Source of the DNA: a virus
Length of the DNA: 40,635 bases
IMG/VR virus record: IMGVR_UViG_3300025154_000033
Location: 1-40,635 of that record
Direction: 5' to 3' (one strand)
The notes below the pieces were generated by a model that was not told the origin of the DNA, made no database searches, and saw only the letters and a program-made list of their open reading frames with translations. The translations under genes were made by a program, and so were the position numbers. Positions 17,133-24,985 of the stretch are shown here, one piece after another; positions within the stretch are counted from its first letter, which is position 1, and each line of letters begins with the position of its first letter.

Positions 17133-17975
17133 TTAGCAAATAGCATCCCATTCGTCGCAACCGATTCTAATAAACTCCTTCGGAATTACACCATAGACTG
17201 CGCATTCCCATTCAGCATTTTTAACAGGTTTTGCATTTACGCAAGACCTGCAATTTTTCATCAGCTTTTCGTCATGGTGGCAAACATCGAACATATCACA
17301 GCTTTTACATTGCCAAAATGTTGAATTTTTGCTTAACTTTTCCGGCGGTTCTGTTGCTTTAATTATTTTTTTCGCTTTTTCTTCAAGCTGTTTTCCAAGT
17401 TCCCAATTTAATTTTATCAATTCAACATGCAAATCATCGTCATTTTTATTTATACACATATAAAGCGCATATTGCAAATTATATTTATAACCATAAAAAG
17501 ACATTTGACAAAAATGTTGTTCACGTTCAATTTCAACCCCATTTTGCAACAATTTATTAAATTTTGATCCTGTGCCACTTGTTTTAAATTCTAACAAAAC
17601 TTTTTCATTAATCCCCGGCAAAGTTCCGATACCGTCAAGTGATCCGCCGGCATGCCCACAACAAGACGTGACTCGATGCTGTTTTCCATCTTCGCCCGTT
17701 TCTGAAACTTCAACGCCAATCCCCCGTAACCATTCACAAAATCGGGCTTCTTCCAGGTGGCCCCGCTGAAATAAGCGTTGCTGCCGTCCGGTGTGTTTTT
17801 TGTGGGCAACCCAGCGGAATTGATACCACAAATACCGGCTACAATTATGACCGATTTGCGAAGCTCCCAGATGATTTCTAAAACCATCGTCATAAATTTC
17901 AGCACAATATTTATCAATCTTTTCGAGTATGGAAAAGGCCATTTCGCGGCGGTCGGTTGAGTTGGTTAGGTTCAT
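17133..17975 (-). CDS. Cas4/RecB-like PD-(D/E)XK exonuclease with Fe-S cluster residues
   Basis: 280 residues. Nuclease core: GHLEEARF (72-79), then GGSLDGIG (D114) and LLEFKTS (E129-x-K131), with Q/Y-rich helix EREQHFCQMSFYGYKYN after it. The four cysteines of a Cas4/AddB-type [4Fe-4S] cluster are present: C45 (HNCSRYLWY), then C223-x2-C226-x5-C232. An extra tail (C242-x2-C245, C258, C273) matches the cysteine layout of the small protein at 14379-14579. Expected to resect DNA ends for the Sak4/DUF669 recombination pathway, or to process replication ends. Starts just downstream of the branched hairpin at 17993-18060. Confidence 0.87.
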   Translation of the reverse strand: MNLTNSTDRREMAFSILEKIDKYCAEIYDDGFRNHLGASQIGHNCSRYLWYQFRWVAHKKHTGRQQRLFQRGHLEEARFCEWLRGIGVEVSETGEDGKQHRVTSCCGHAGGSLDGIGTLPGINEKVLLEFKTSGTGSKFNKLLQNGVEIEREQHFCQMSFYGYKYNLQYALYMCINKNDDDLHVELIKLNWELGKQLEEKAKKIIKATEPPEKLSKNSTFWQCKSCDMFDVCHHDEKLMKNCRSCVNAKPVKNAEWECAVYGVIPKEFIRIGCDEWDAIC

Positions 17976-17992
17976 TTTTCCCTCAAATTAAA

Positions 17993-18060
17993 AACCCCAG
18001 CTAAAGGGACACACAATATAGTCGGCACGATTGCCAAAAAATTGAACTTTAGCTGGGGTT
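17993..18060 (-). repeat. Long-loop inverted repeat, leader-like element 2
   Basis: 17993-18006 and 18047-18060 form a perfect 14-bp inverted repeat separated by 40 bases. The loop contains GGCA-cgat-TGCC at 18024-18035, so it would branch like element 1 at 14278-14376. On the - strand the stem ends GGGGTTTTTAATTT and the ribosome binding site of the exonuclease gene (GAGGG) comes right after. This looks like a terminator-type attenuator placed in front of a gene, or a protein-binding leader. Confidence 0.65.
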
Positions 18061-18070
18061 AACTTAAAAA

Positions 18071-18652
18071 CTATTTATTCTGACTCCACGGAGGTTCTAC
18101 ACTTGTTGGTGCTGCGTTCGGTTGCTGACTCCAAGCGGACGGACCTGCTGACGGTTGCGGCACTGGTTGAGGCTGAACCGGTGGGGGCGCGGCGTGCGTA
18201 ACTTGCGGCGCTGCCGGTTGACCAGCTTTTCCCGGCTGATTCCCGGCAGCGTCGAGAACGCCCTTGACTTCGGTGTAGCCGTTCGGGTTGTCACCTTTTT
18301 GAAGGGTGACAATAACACGGAATGGAATGTTGTGAAGCTGTGCTGAATCTTGAACGTTGAAAACCCCTGTTACGTGACACAGGGCCGAAAGCTGTTTTTG
18401 AGCGATATTGGCAGCAGTTTCGTTCGTGTTATAAAGATTGAGGCGGTACGGACCAGATTCGCCTTTCAAGGGGCCGTCGATGATTTCCAAATCGAGTTTG
18501 AGCATCCCCCCATCATTAGCTTTGGTCGGCACGATTTCAGATCCGGTAATGACAACCAAATGGCCTGTCTTTTCTGACACTGGCAATTGCCCGCCGCCAG
18601 TTCCGGCGGGTTCGACCTCATGAGCGTTAAAGGGGACAAGTAATTTAGCCAT
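18071..18652 (-). CDS. DUF669 protein (SSB-like)
   Basis: 193 residues starting at the ATG at 18652, which has a strong ribosome binding site (AAGGAG). The open frame extends far upstream only because the neighbouring repeat has no stops. Residues 1-120 (FNAHEVEP, LVVITGSEIVPTKANDGG, LKLDLEIIDGPLKG, YRLNLYNTNETAANIAQKQLSALC) match DUF669, a phage family usually placed next to Sak4/AAA_24 ATPases and treated as an SSB-like partner. The C-terminal 60 residues are Pro/Gln/Ala-rich and disordered, ending SVEPPWSQNK, reminiscent of SSB tails. It probably coats single-stranded DNA for annealing and replication. Confidence 0.85.
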   Translation of the reverse strand: MAKLLVPFNAHEVEPAGTGGGQLPVSEKTGHLVVITGSEIVPTKANDGGMLKLDLEIIDGPLKGESGPYRLNLYNTNETAANIAQKQLSALCHVTGVFNVQDSAQLHNIPFRVIVTLQKGDNPNGYTEVKGVLDAAGNQPGKAGQPAAPQVTHAAPPPVQPQPVPQPSAGPSAWSQQPNAAPTSVEPPWSQNK

Positions 18653-18680
18653 TTTTATTTCTCCTTTTGTTGTTTGTTGT

Positions 18681-19046
18681 TTAGTCACCGTCACCGGAGC
18701 TGGAGCCATAGTCCTCACCGTAGCTGTAGCCGTAGCCGCAGCCCTCACCAGAGCCGGAGCCGTAGCCGGAGCCGTAGCCGAAGCCGAAGCCGCAGCCGGA
18801 GCCGGAGCCGGAGCCGTCACCGTCGCCTGAGCCGGAGCCCTCACCGTAGCTGTAGCCGTAGCCGCAGCCCTCACCAGAGCCGGAGCCGGAGCCATAGCCA
18901 TAACCGGAGCCGTTACCGTCACCTGAGCCATAACCGGAGCCGTCACCGTCGCCTGAGCCATAACCGGAGCCGTCACCGTCGCCTGAGCCATAACCGGAGC
19001 CGTCACCGTCGCCTGAGCCATAACCGGAGCCGTTCACTTTTTCCAT
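18681..19046 (-). CDS. Gly/Ser/Tyr/Asp-rich repeat protein B
   Basis: 121 residues. I accept this frame because GGAG sits seven bases before its ATG, the start overlaps the end of the DUF6948 gene by 13 bases, and the stop is followed by the ribosome binding site of the DUF669 gene. After MEKVN the protein is almost pure GSGYGSGDGD repeats, four of them nearly perfect, then GSGEGCGYGYSYGE twice. No hydrophobic core is possible, so it must be disordered or form a special fold such as a polyproline-II bundle or condensate. Two other frames are open across the same repeat (Ala/Thr-rich and Arg/Ser-rich); they lack ribosome binding sites. Function unknown. Confidence 0.72.
   Translation of the reverse strand: MEKVNGSGYGSGDGDGSGYGSGDGDGSGYGSGDGDGSGYGSGDGNGSGYGYGSGSGSGEGCGYGYSYGEGSGSGDGDGSGSGSGCGFGFGYGSGYGSGSGEGCGYGYSYGEDYGSSSGDGD
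18901..19034 (-). repeat. 30-bp minisatellite inside Gly-rich gene B
   Basis: Four full 30-base units and a partial fifth, beginning at 18901, 18931, 18961, 18991 and 19021 and differing at two or three positions. Each unit encodes GSGYGSGDGD. A further 50-base direct repeat in the same gene occurs at 18713 and 18839 (offset 126). Such arrays change length easily by slippage, and the unit being a multiple of three keeps the frame. Confidence 0.9.
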
Positions 19047-19321
19047 TCTTTCACTCCACTAATAGATTTTGCGGCATTTTCGGTAATAGGAATAATTTCG
19101 ATTACCTCAGTTAAAATAACCTCGGCTACCGGAGCGGGAAATTTACAATTTTCCGGTTTGCTTGTTCCGTCAGTCGCAAGTTGAGAAAGACTCGCTGCCC
19201 CGTCCCAATACCAAATGCGGCGAGCGTTGGAAAGTCTCGCTTCTTTCCCGTTTCTTTCCTCAATTGTTCCAGCGAAAACGCCGGCAGAATTGGTTCTAAT
19301 CATACAATAACGACCGATCAT
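19034..19321 (-). CDS. DUF6948-type phage protein
   Basis: 95 residues from the ATG at 19321, which has a strong ribosome binding site (AAGGAG). The longer open frame upstream is an artefact of the stop-free repeat. The sequence (YCMIRTNSAGVFAGTIEERN, KEARLSNARRIWYWDGAASL, ENCKFPAPVAEVILTEVIEI) is a well conserved phage family that I know as DUF6948. RIWYWDGAASL is its signature. No enzymatic motif is evident; it looks like a small strand-rich domain. It is flanked on both sides by Gly-rich repeat proteins, and the downstream one overlaps its 3' end. Confidence 0.85.
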   Translation of the reverse strand: MIGRYCMIRTNSAGVFAGTIEERNGKEARLSNARRIWYWDGAASLSQLATDGTSKPENCKFPAPVAEVILTEVIEIIPITENAAKSISGVKEWKK

Positions 19322-19352
19322 TTTTAATCTCCTTTTGTTGTTTGTTTGTTGT

Positions 19353-19652
<300 letters not shown>

Positions 19653-19700
19653 CGTAAAAACTCCTTTTGTTAGCCTTTCGGCTTTGGTTAAGTTAAATCA

Positions 19701-19729
19701 ACTTTAAGACAGTTAAAAATAAAAGTCAA
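19701..19729 (-). promoter_or_regulatory. Sigma-70-type promoter for the Gly-rich/DUF6948 unit
   Basis: On the - strand: TTGACT, 17 bases, TAAAGT. The spacer holds TTTTTAAC at the same place as in the promoters at 27122 and 40501. It reads toward the Gly-rich gene at 19652. The leader between promoter and ATG contains CCGAAAGG. Confidence 0.7.
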
Positions 19730-19738
19730 CAATAAAAA

Positions 19739-20419
19739 TCAAGTAAACGCTTTTTTAAACAATTCTGTTAAATTCGGCGGTTCAAGATCATTTAAGTTTC
19801 CGCTCCTATCCCTCGCCATAATATCAAATGTAGGTTTGCACCTAATTGCTGTTTGCTCTCCGTAACCAGGGATAACAACCTTGGCAACATGCAGGATCGC
19901 ATCAAACAAATGAGGCGCTTTAATTGGAACTTCTTTACCTGGGAAAAATGGGCGCTTTTGCATTATGCCCGAATCATTATAAATCTCTTGTTTGCAAATT
20001 ACATAAATGTGTTTTTCTGGCATAAAATAAAGTTTGTTGAGTATATCTAAAACTTTTTCATTGGCTTCACCGTATGCTTTTAAGCCGTGTTTGTTATTTT
20101 TTTCAGCATCTTTAATATATATTTCGGCCATTTGAGACGCTGAATCAAGAACTAAAGAATCAAAATTTTTGCTTTCTTTTGATCCAAAAAACCAAGCGAA
20201 AAATTCATCGATGGATTTGGAATCAAAAGCAGGCCAAGCACATTTTCCAAGTGGGCTGTTTCTCATGGACAGCATGCCGGGTTCGGTGATGCACATGACC
20301 GGATTTGGTGCCGTTCCACTGATAGGTGTCTTTCCCCCTCCAGGTGGACCGTAAGCCAGTGCCTTGACGCCGAGGCGCATTGCAAGGGCCGAAGGTTGTT
20401 TAAGATCGTTGATATTCAA
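19739..20419 (-). CDS. Sak4-like AAA ATPase (AAA_24), annealing/recombination
   Basis: 226 residues. Walker A YGPPGGGKT (23-31) and Walker B SLVLDSAS (D92) with the compact RecA-like core of Sak4/AAA_24 proteins. These stimulate single-strand annealing together with a DUF669-type SSB, which is encoded in the same strand cluster at 18071. The start is a TTG at 20419: AGGAGGG sits six bases upstream and the first in-frame ATG is 13 codons later, too close to the Walker A strand. The late motif KRPFFPGKEVPIKAPHLFDAI fits the family's C-terminal half. Confidence 0.85.
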   Translation of the reverse strand: MNINDLKQPSALAMRLGVKALAYGPPGGGKTPISGTAPNPVMCITEPGMLSMRNSPLGKCAWPAFDSKSIDEFFAWFFGSKESKNFDSLVLDSASQMAEIYIKDAEKNNKHGLKAYGEANEKVLDILNKLYFMPEKHIYVICKQEIYNDSGIMQKRPFFPGKEVPIKAPHLFDAILHVAKVVIPGYGEQTAIRCKPTFDIMARDRSGNLNDLEPPNLTELFKKAFT

Positions 20420-20440
20420 AATATCCCTCCTGAATATTTG

Positions 20441-20599
20441 CTACCTATAATTGTTGTAGCAATTTAGAAATCCGGCGAAAAATCCAGCTCGAAGAAGTTT
20501 AATTTCGTGTTCTGACAACCTCAATTTATATAATGTTTTCTCGAATTCCTTTTCGATTATTTCGCGATTTCGTTCAACCACTTCGGCTAAATCGTTCAT
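20441..20599 (-). CDS. 52-residue helical protein
   Basis: Starts ATG 20599 after GAGG with an eight-base spacer and ends at TAG 20441, 22 bases before the TTG of the Sak4-like gene. The sequence is highly charged and predicted helical: VVERNREIIEKEFEKTLYKL, then LSEHEIKLLRAGFFAGF. No homologue recognised. Its position between the Sak4-like gene and the 136-residue gene in an evenly spaced operon supports a real gene. It may act as a small adaptor. Confidence 0.6.
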   Translation of the reverse strand: MNDLAEVVERNREIIEKEFEKTLYKLRLSEHEIKLLRAGFFAGFLNCYNNYR

Positions 20600-20619
20600 T
20601 TTAAAAACCTCACTAAAAT

Positions 20620-21030
20620 TTAAACAATCTTTGGTTCGATAAGTTCTAGCGACGGCGACGCCGGTGTAACCGTCAAGATCAAGTCAATCAACGCTTTGTA
20701 CGGTTCGGGTAGTTTTTTGTATTCTGAAATTACAAGCTCAGGCTTGAATTTTACCAAGCATTCAGCAAAAATTTTTCCAGCTTCATCGAGTTCGGCCATT
20801 TGTTCAAGACAGCCGGACACATCATCAGCAGAAAGGGTGTAAGTCTGCTTAAAAACAGCCTTAATTTTGTACCCGTTTCCAAGATCATGATTTTCTGTAC
20901 CCTCATTCTTGTGGGCAGGAAATAACGATTCGATGACTAGTTTCCGCAATTGGGATTCGGCAACTTTTGCGATTGCCAATTCTTCTTTAGCTGTTTTCCA
21001 GGCTAAAATTAATTTATCTCTGGCGTCCAT
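20620..21030 (-). CDS. Conserved phage protein (DUF7173-like)
   Basis: 136 residues; ATG overlaps the stop of the small gene upstream (TAATG). A helical N-terminus (LAWKTAKEELAIAKVAESQLRK) is followed by GNGYKIKAVFKQTYTL, KPELVISEYKKL and a final TVTPASPSLEL. I recognise this order (NGYKIK.., LVISEYKKL.., ..PASPSLE) from short proteins in phage recombination and replication operons; the exact family name is less certain. It is plausibly a partner of the Sak4/DUF669 annealing system. No catalytic residues are evident. Confidence 0.65.
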   Translation of the reverse strand: MDARDKLILAWKTAKEELAIAKVAESQLRKLVIESLFPAHKNEGTENHDLGNGYKIKAVFKQTYTLSADDVSGCLEQMAELDEAGKIFAECLVKFKPELVISEYKKLPEPYKALIDLILTVTPASPSLELIEPKIV

Positions 21031-21161
21031 TATTTCCTCCGATTAGTGTGATTTTGACCACATGAGACAGCCACCGATACAATGTGATCCACCCGCATAC
21101 AAATGGAGTGCGTTTCGGTGTAAATCATCACAAAGCCTTTTGGTATTTTTTGCCCACTCAT
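21030..21161 (-). CDS. 43-residue protein
   Basis: Starts inside an ATGA overlap with the gene before it and ends in a TAATG overlap with the gene after it, so it is clearly translated as part of the operon. The product (IPKGFVMIYTETHSICMRV, then DHIVSVAVSC) looks like a short strand-rich phage protein of the type that reads DHIxxV. No function is assigned. The first codons contain a near miss of the dispersed 8-mer (TGCCCACT at 21152). Confidence 0.6.
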   Translation of the reverse strand: MSGQKIPKGFVMIYTETHSICMRVDHIVSVAVSCGQNHTNRRK

Positions 21162-21775
21162 AACCCCTCCTTATAAAGTCCATCTTGAACAAAGGTTAAG
21201 ATCGCTTCTTCAGCTTTTTTGTCGCGGTCAATATAAAACCTGTACAACAGTTCTTCCGCTTTCAGTGCTCGGTTATAATTCATTTCTGCTTCGGCTTTAA
21301 AAGAGGCAACTCGCCGGTCAGCGTCAATGAATTTACCAAGCGGCTTCCACTCCGCAGGCATTTTCGAAAACGGGTTCCATGCATGAGGTTTCCATTGCAA
21401 TGCATCACCGCATCGTGAGCACATCACACATGGGTCAATCACTACATTCCCATCGCTATCAACAACGGCAATCTGATACACCCATTTGTAATTGTTGGCT
21501 TTTGTACGTATTACAACCTCATCTCCTTTATATTTGGACAGTGGGAAACGAGCGTCATCTATGCTTATCCATCCGTTTTGCTCAGACACAAAATCTCCTA
21601 AAAAACCGGCTAACCAGTCGTTGCACTCGGACTGGCCAAACTGCGGCCAGCCGGTGAACTCAAGCGATATGCGGCGGCTTGAGGGGTGCTTAGCATTGTA
21701 ATTTACATTGTTACCTCTAATAAAAATCAAGTTGTGAGTCGTTGATATGTTCGGCAAAATACGAAGCGTCCTCAA
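21158..21775 (-). CDS. Hypothetical protein with CxxC pair, start uncertain
   Basis: Up to 205 residues if begun at TTG 21775, which would overlap the MazG-like gene by 59 bases. A good ribosome binding stretch (AGAGGT) after the MazG stop leads to ATG-TAA, which cannot be the start, so either TTG 21730 is used or an indel sits near 21705. The body from about residue 38 is solid: FTGWPQFGQSECNDWLAGFLGDFV, KGDEVVIRTKANNYKWVYQI, PCVMCSRCGDALQWKPH. A CVMCSRCG zinc-knuckle-like piece and many Trp residues stand out. Family not recognised. Confidence 0.6.
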   Translation of the reverse strand: MRTLRILPNISTTHNLIFIRGNNVNYNAKHPSSRRISLEFTGWPQFGQSECNDWLAGFLGDFVSEQNGWISIDDARFPLSKYKGDEVVIRTKANNYKWVYQIAVVDSDGNVVIDPCVMCSRCGDALQWKPHAWNPFSKMPAEWKPLGKFIDADRRVASFKAEAEMNYNRALKAEELLYRFYIDRDKKAEEAILTFVQDGLYKEGL

Positions 21776-22328
21776 TTGTTTTAAACTCTTCGCTTAAAAC
21801 TTTTCGTTCTTCCGTCAAATTCCGTTTGTTTGCGTCAATTGTTTTAAAATTATTAGGGTAACGCTTCCGAAGTTTTGCGATGTTTATTTTCTGGATTGCT
21901 TCAAAATTTGTTCCGCAAGCCTTCGCTAAAAGTGCTTGATACCAAAACAAATCCCCGCTTTCCTCAACCGCATTTACCTTATCAAAACATAGTTGGTCGT
22001 CGACTACTTTCAACAGTGCTTCGAGCAGCTCCCCTGACTCCGTGGCAATGCCCAAAATAGCATGTATGACCTCAACACCTTGTTGCTGATTGTGAAACAA
22101 TTTGGGGAGCGAGGAGCATTTTAAATGCTCCTGTTTGCTCGCAATGTGCATTGCCGGGGGGAGATCCTGACCGTAGAAAAGCGTTTTTTTGATACGATCC
22201 AACCGTGACAGTTCGTGAACGCAACTTGCAACAGATTCAATGAAAATACCAGCAGCAACTTTATCGCCGTGAAATTCATTAGAATTTGTCACAGATGCTT
22301 CTTGTTCGTAATTAAAAGTATTTGACAT
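21717..22328 (-). CDS. MazG-like nucleotide pyrophosphohydrolase
   Basis: 203 residues from ATG 22328, with GGGAGG five bases upstream; the open frame extends further but lacks a site. The all-alpha NTP-PPase motif is present: TESGELLEALL (ExxE), then after about 22 residues NAVEESGDLFWY (ExxD), followed by AIQKINIAKLRKRYP, which is common in phage MazG-like proteins. It may hydrolyse (d)NTPs or ppGpp-like molecules to adjust the host pool. It is the first gene of the leftward block, under the promoter at 22363-22391. The N-terminal 60 residues are less conserved. Confidence 0.8.
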   Translation of the reverse strand: MSNTFNYEQEASVTNSNEFHGDKVAAGIFIESVASCVHELSRLDRIKKTLFYGQDLPPAMHIASKQEHLKCSSLPKLFHNQQQGVEVIHAILGIATESGELLEALLKVVDDQLCFDKVNAVEESGDLFWYQALLAKACGTNFEAIQKINIAKLRKRYPNNFKTIDANKRNLTEERKVLSEEFKTIEDASYFAEHINDSQLDFY

Positions 22329-22362
22329 TGTATCCTCCCTGTGGGCAATTCGAATGTAAGCA

Positions 22363-22391
22363 ACCATAAACCCAAAACAAAAATGTGTCAA
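22363..22391 (-). promoter_or_regulatory. Leftward early promoter
   Basis: On the - strand: TTGACA, 17 bases, TATGGT. It drives the MazG-like gene and probably the replication block. It is back-to-back with a rightward promoter at 22404-22432. A TGTGGGCA site lies between it and the gene start (22340-22347). Confidence 0.75.
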
Positions 22392-22403
22392 GTAAAAATT
22401 TAC

Positions 22404-22432
22404 TGTTGCATATGCTTTTTTTCTAGTATAAT
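22404..22432 (+). promoter_or_regulatory. Rightward early promoter
   Basis: A perfect TATAAT at 22427-22432. The -35 is weaker: TGTTGC with a 17-base gap or TTGCAT with a 15-base gap. It reads into the HTH gene at 22466. A weak -35 next to a regulator gene suggests it is activated or repressed by a protein, possibly the HTH product itself. Confidence 0.65.
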
Positions 22433-22465
22433 CTCAAACATAAAAACCACTAAAGGAGAATTTTA

Positions 22466-22666
22466 ATGAGAACGGAGTTAAGGGATAAGACTTTGGAATT
22501 ATTGCAGAATAGGAATGTTACTTTGACTCTTTTGGACATTTCAGTCGCTACGAAAATATCATTGCATTGGATTCATAAATTTTCAACAAATAAAATAGCA
22601 GACCCTTCAGTCAACAGGATTCAAACGCTATATGAATATTTGAGCAAAAAAGAACTTAAATTTTAA
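22466..22666 (+). CDS. Small HTH DNA-binding regulator (Cro/CI-like)
   Basis: 66 residues after AAAGGAG. The middle (LLDISVATKISLHWIHKFST, then IADPSVNRIQTLYEYL) has the spacing of an XRE/Cro helix-turn-helix followed by the usual PSVxxxxxLYEYL helix. It is too short to carry a repressor C-terminal domain. It is the first gene rightward of the divergent promoter pair, the classic place for a Cro-like switch protein. No integrase or full repressor was found, so a developmental timing role is more likely than lysogeny control. Confidence 0.75.
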   Translation: MRTELRDKTLELLQNRNVTLTLLDISVATKISLHWIHKFSTNKIADPSVNRIQTLYEYLSKKELKF

Positions 22667-22690
22667 TTTAATTTTAAGGAAGGCGCTGCA

Positions 22691-24985
22691 ATGTCCTTTG
22701 AAAAAATACCGCTGGAAATGCGTCAATATCGGCAGTGGATTTGCTGGCGGCTTGAAGAAACAGACACAGGTAAACCGACTAAGCTCCCTTATTGCCCACA
22801 AACAGGTCAACTTGCATCCGTCTCAAATCCTCTAACGTGGGCCAGTTATGATGAGGCCGTTGCCGCTTCGGTTAATTATTCGGGCATTGGGTTTGTGCTG
22901 ACCGAAGAAGACCCTTACACTTTCATCGACCTGGATGAGCCCCATGATGTAGACGATGAAACCCGAACAACAATTTACGATAGACAATTAAAAGTTTTTA
23001 ATGAGTTTGACAGTTATGCCGAAACGTCACCTTCCGGAAAAGGATTGCACATTATTGTTAAAGGTTCGGTTCCGGCAGGTCGGAAACGTTCGGCTATTGA
23101 AATTTATTCAAGCGGTCGATACATGACCATGACCGGGCGGGTTTACCGCGAAAGTCCAATCAATAATTATAATGATTTGTTGCAACAATTATATAAGCAA
23201 ATGGGTGGGGGTGTTATTAATTATTGTGTAACAAATTGCGAACAAACGAAAGAAGATGACGAAGTAATACAAAAAGCTTTTAACGCAGCAAATGGCGAAA
23301 AATTTCACGATCTTTTAACCGGGAATTGGGCCGACCATTACCCGTCACAATCCGAAGCTGATTTTGCTTTGATAAATATCATTGCTTTTTACACACAAAA
23401 CACGCAACAAATCGCCCGAATATTTAGAAATTCAGGATTAGGAAAGCGAAAAAAGGCGCTCAGGGATGATTATCTAAATTATATGGTAAATCGGTCCTTT
23501 GACCGCATGTTGCCGCCAATTGACCTAGAAGGGCTAAAAAATCAGATGGAAGAGGCTCTTTGCTCAAAAAATAGGCTTTCAAATTTGCCCTGTGAGCCGT
23601 TAAAAGAACAAGCCCCCGCCCTTACCCTGCCTGAAACAAGCCCATATTCACTGCCCCCCGGCCTGGTGGGGGAAATTGCTCAATTTATTTATGAGGCATC
23701 CCCTCGGCCTGTGCTCGAAATAGCTTTGGCCGGCGCAATAGGTCTTATGGCGGGTGTTTGCGGGAGATCCTACAACATAAGCGGAACGGGGCTAAATCAA
23801 TATGTTTTACTTATTGGAGATACTGGCGTTGGAAAAGAGGCTTTATCTTTAGGTGCTGACAAATTAATAAAACCAATTTTGGCAACGGTTCCTTCCGCTG
23901 AAGAATTTATCGGCCCGGGAGAAATTGCAAGTCCACAAGCTTTGATTAAATATCTAGGATATGGTTCATCCTCTTTTGTCTCGCAAATTGATGAATTCGG
24001 AATGAAGCTACAAGAGATGACTTCCATAAATGCATCCCCTAATCAAGAAGGATTAAAAAGAGCTTTCCACTTTCTTTTTAGTAAATCGGGTGAGGGGCAG
24101 TCATTAAAAGGTTCAATTTACAGCGAGAAAGAAAAAAATACTAAACCTGTAATGGCTCCGGCCTTTTCAGTTTTGGGAGAATCAACGCCGGAAGAATTCT
24201 ATAAATGTTTAAACGAACGAATGATAACATCGGGTCTTTTACCTCGTTTTTTCATCATCGAATATAAAGGCAAGCGTGGCTATTTAAATAAGGGCCATGA
24301 AAAAATTAAACCAGATTTTCAATTGATCGAACGTTTTGGCGGATTGTGCGCACATTCATTAACTCTAAATAATTCGAACAAAGCCGTACATGTTGAAATG
24401 ACACCTGAGGCAACTTTTGAATTAAATAGATTTGACCAAGAAACAACGGATATCATAAATGAAAATAAACAAGATATTAGAAAAAGAATTTGGAATAGAG
24501 CACACATTAAAGTTTTAAAGTTGGCTGCGTTGGTTGCGGTGGGAATTAATCCGTTCAGCCCACAAGTGGACATGAATTGTGTTAATTGGGCCAAGCGTTT
24601 AATTATGGCCGATATTAAAAATCTTATTTCAAAATTTGAAAGCGGCGAAGTGGGCGATGACACGGAAGAAACAAAACAAATTGATGAAGTTAAACGAGTT
24701 ATTAAAGAATATATTAAAAAAGATTGGTCCGAAATTGAAAATTATAAAGCGTCTCAACCTAAATTACATCACGACAAAGTGATAACGTTGACATATATTC
24801 AACGTCGTTTAATGAGCACAGCTTGCTTTAGAAAAGATAAATTAGGTGCTACAAGAGCAATTCACAAAGTTGTCGAAACTCTTAAAGATCAAGGTATATT
24901 AATTGAAATTGGAAAAAGTCAAATTTTAAAAGAATACAACTTTAATGGAAAGTGTTTTAGTGCTTCTGTTTCAATGGTTTTATAG
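22691..24985 (+). CDS. Primase-polymerase / DUF3987 ATPase fusion
   Basis: 764 residues with ribosome binding site AAGGAAGG. N-terminal primase-polymerase: TFIDLDEP (D80, D82), SGKGLH (115-120) and IEIYSSGRYMTMTG (E137), the three AEP-type motifs seen in NrS-1-like phage enzymes. A DUF3987-type ATPase follows: Walker A LIGDTGVGKEA (374-384), then SSFVSQIDEFG as a likely Walker B. The C-terminal 120 residues are helical and AT-rich, perhaps a winged helix that binds DNA. The protein should make primers and unwind at the origin. The 364-base AT-rich gap right after it could be that origin. Two TGTGGGCA-type sites lie nearby (22340, 22793). Confidence 0.85.
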   Translation: MSFEKIPLEMRQYRQWICWRLEETDTGKPTKLPYCPQTGQLASVSNPLTWASYDEAVAASVNYSGIGFVLTEEDPYTFIDLDEPHDVDDETRTTIYDRQLKVFNEFDSYAETSPSGKGLHIIVKGSVPAGRKRSAIEIYSSGRYMTMTGRVYRESPINNYNDLLQQLYKQMGGGVINYCVTNCEQTKEDDEVIQKAFNAANGEKFHDLLTGNWADHYPSQSEADFALINIIAFYTQNTQQIARIFRNSGLGKRKKALRDDYLNYMVNRSFDRMLPPIDLEGLKNQMEEALCSKNRLSNLPCEPLKEQAPALTLPETSPYSLPPGLVGEIAQFIYEASPRPVLEIALAGAIGLMAGVCGRSYNISGTGLNQYVLLIGDTGVGKEALSLGADKLIKPILATVPSAEEFIGPGEIASPQALIKYLGYGSSSFVSQIDEFGMKLQEMTSINASPNQEGLKRAFHFLFSKSGEGQSLKGSIYSEKEKNTKPVMAPAFSVLGESTPEEFYKCLNERMITSGLLPRFFIIEYKGKRGYLNKGHEKIKPDFQLIERFGGLCAHSLTLNNSNKAVHVEMTPEATFELNRFDQETTDIINENKQDIRKRIWNRAHIKVLKLAALVAVGINPFSPQVDMNCVNWAKRLIMADIKNLISKFESGEVGDDTEETKQIDEVKRVIKEYIKKDWSEIENYKASQPKLHHDKVITLTYIQRRLMSTACFRKDKLGATRAIHKVVETLKDQGILIEIGKSQILKEYNFNGKCFSASVSMVL

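Noticed and set aside
18674-19114. Long Arg/Ser-rich open frame on the + strand and Ala/Thr-rich frames on the - strand over the Gly-rich genes
   Set aside because: They exist only because the repeat has no stops in several frames. They lack ribosome binding sites, and the Gly-rich frame has a good one with proper operon spacing.
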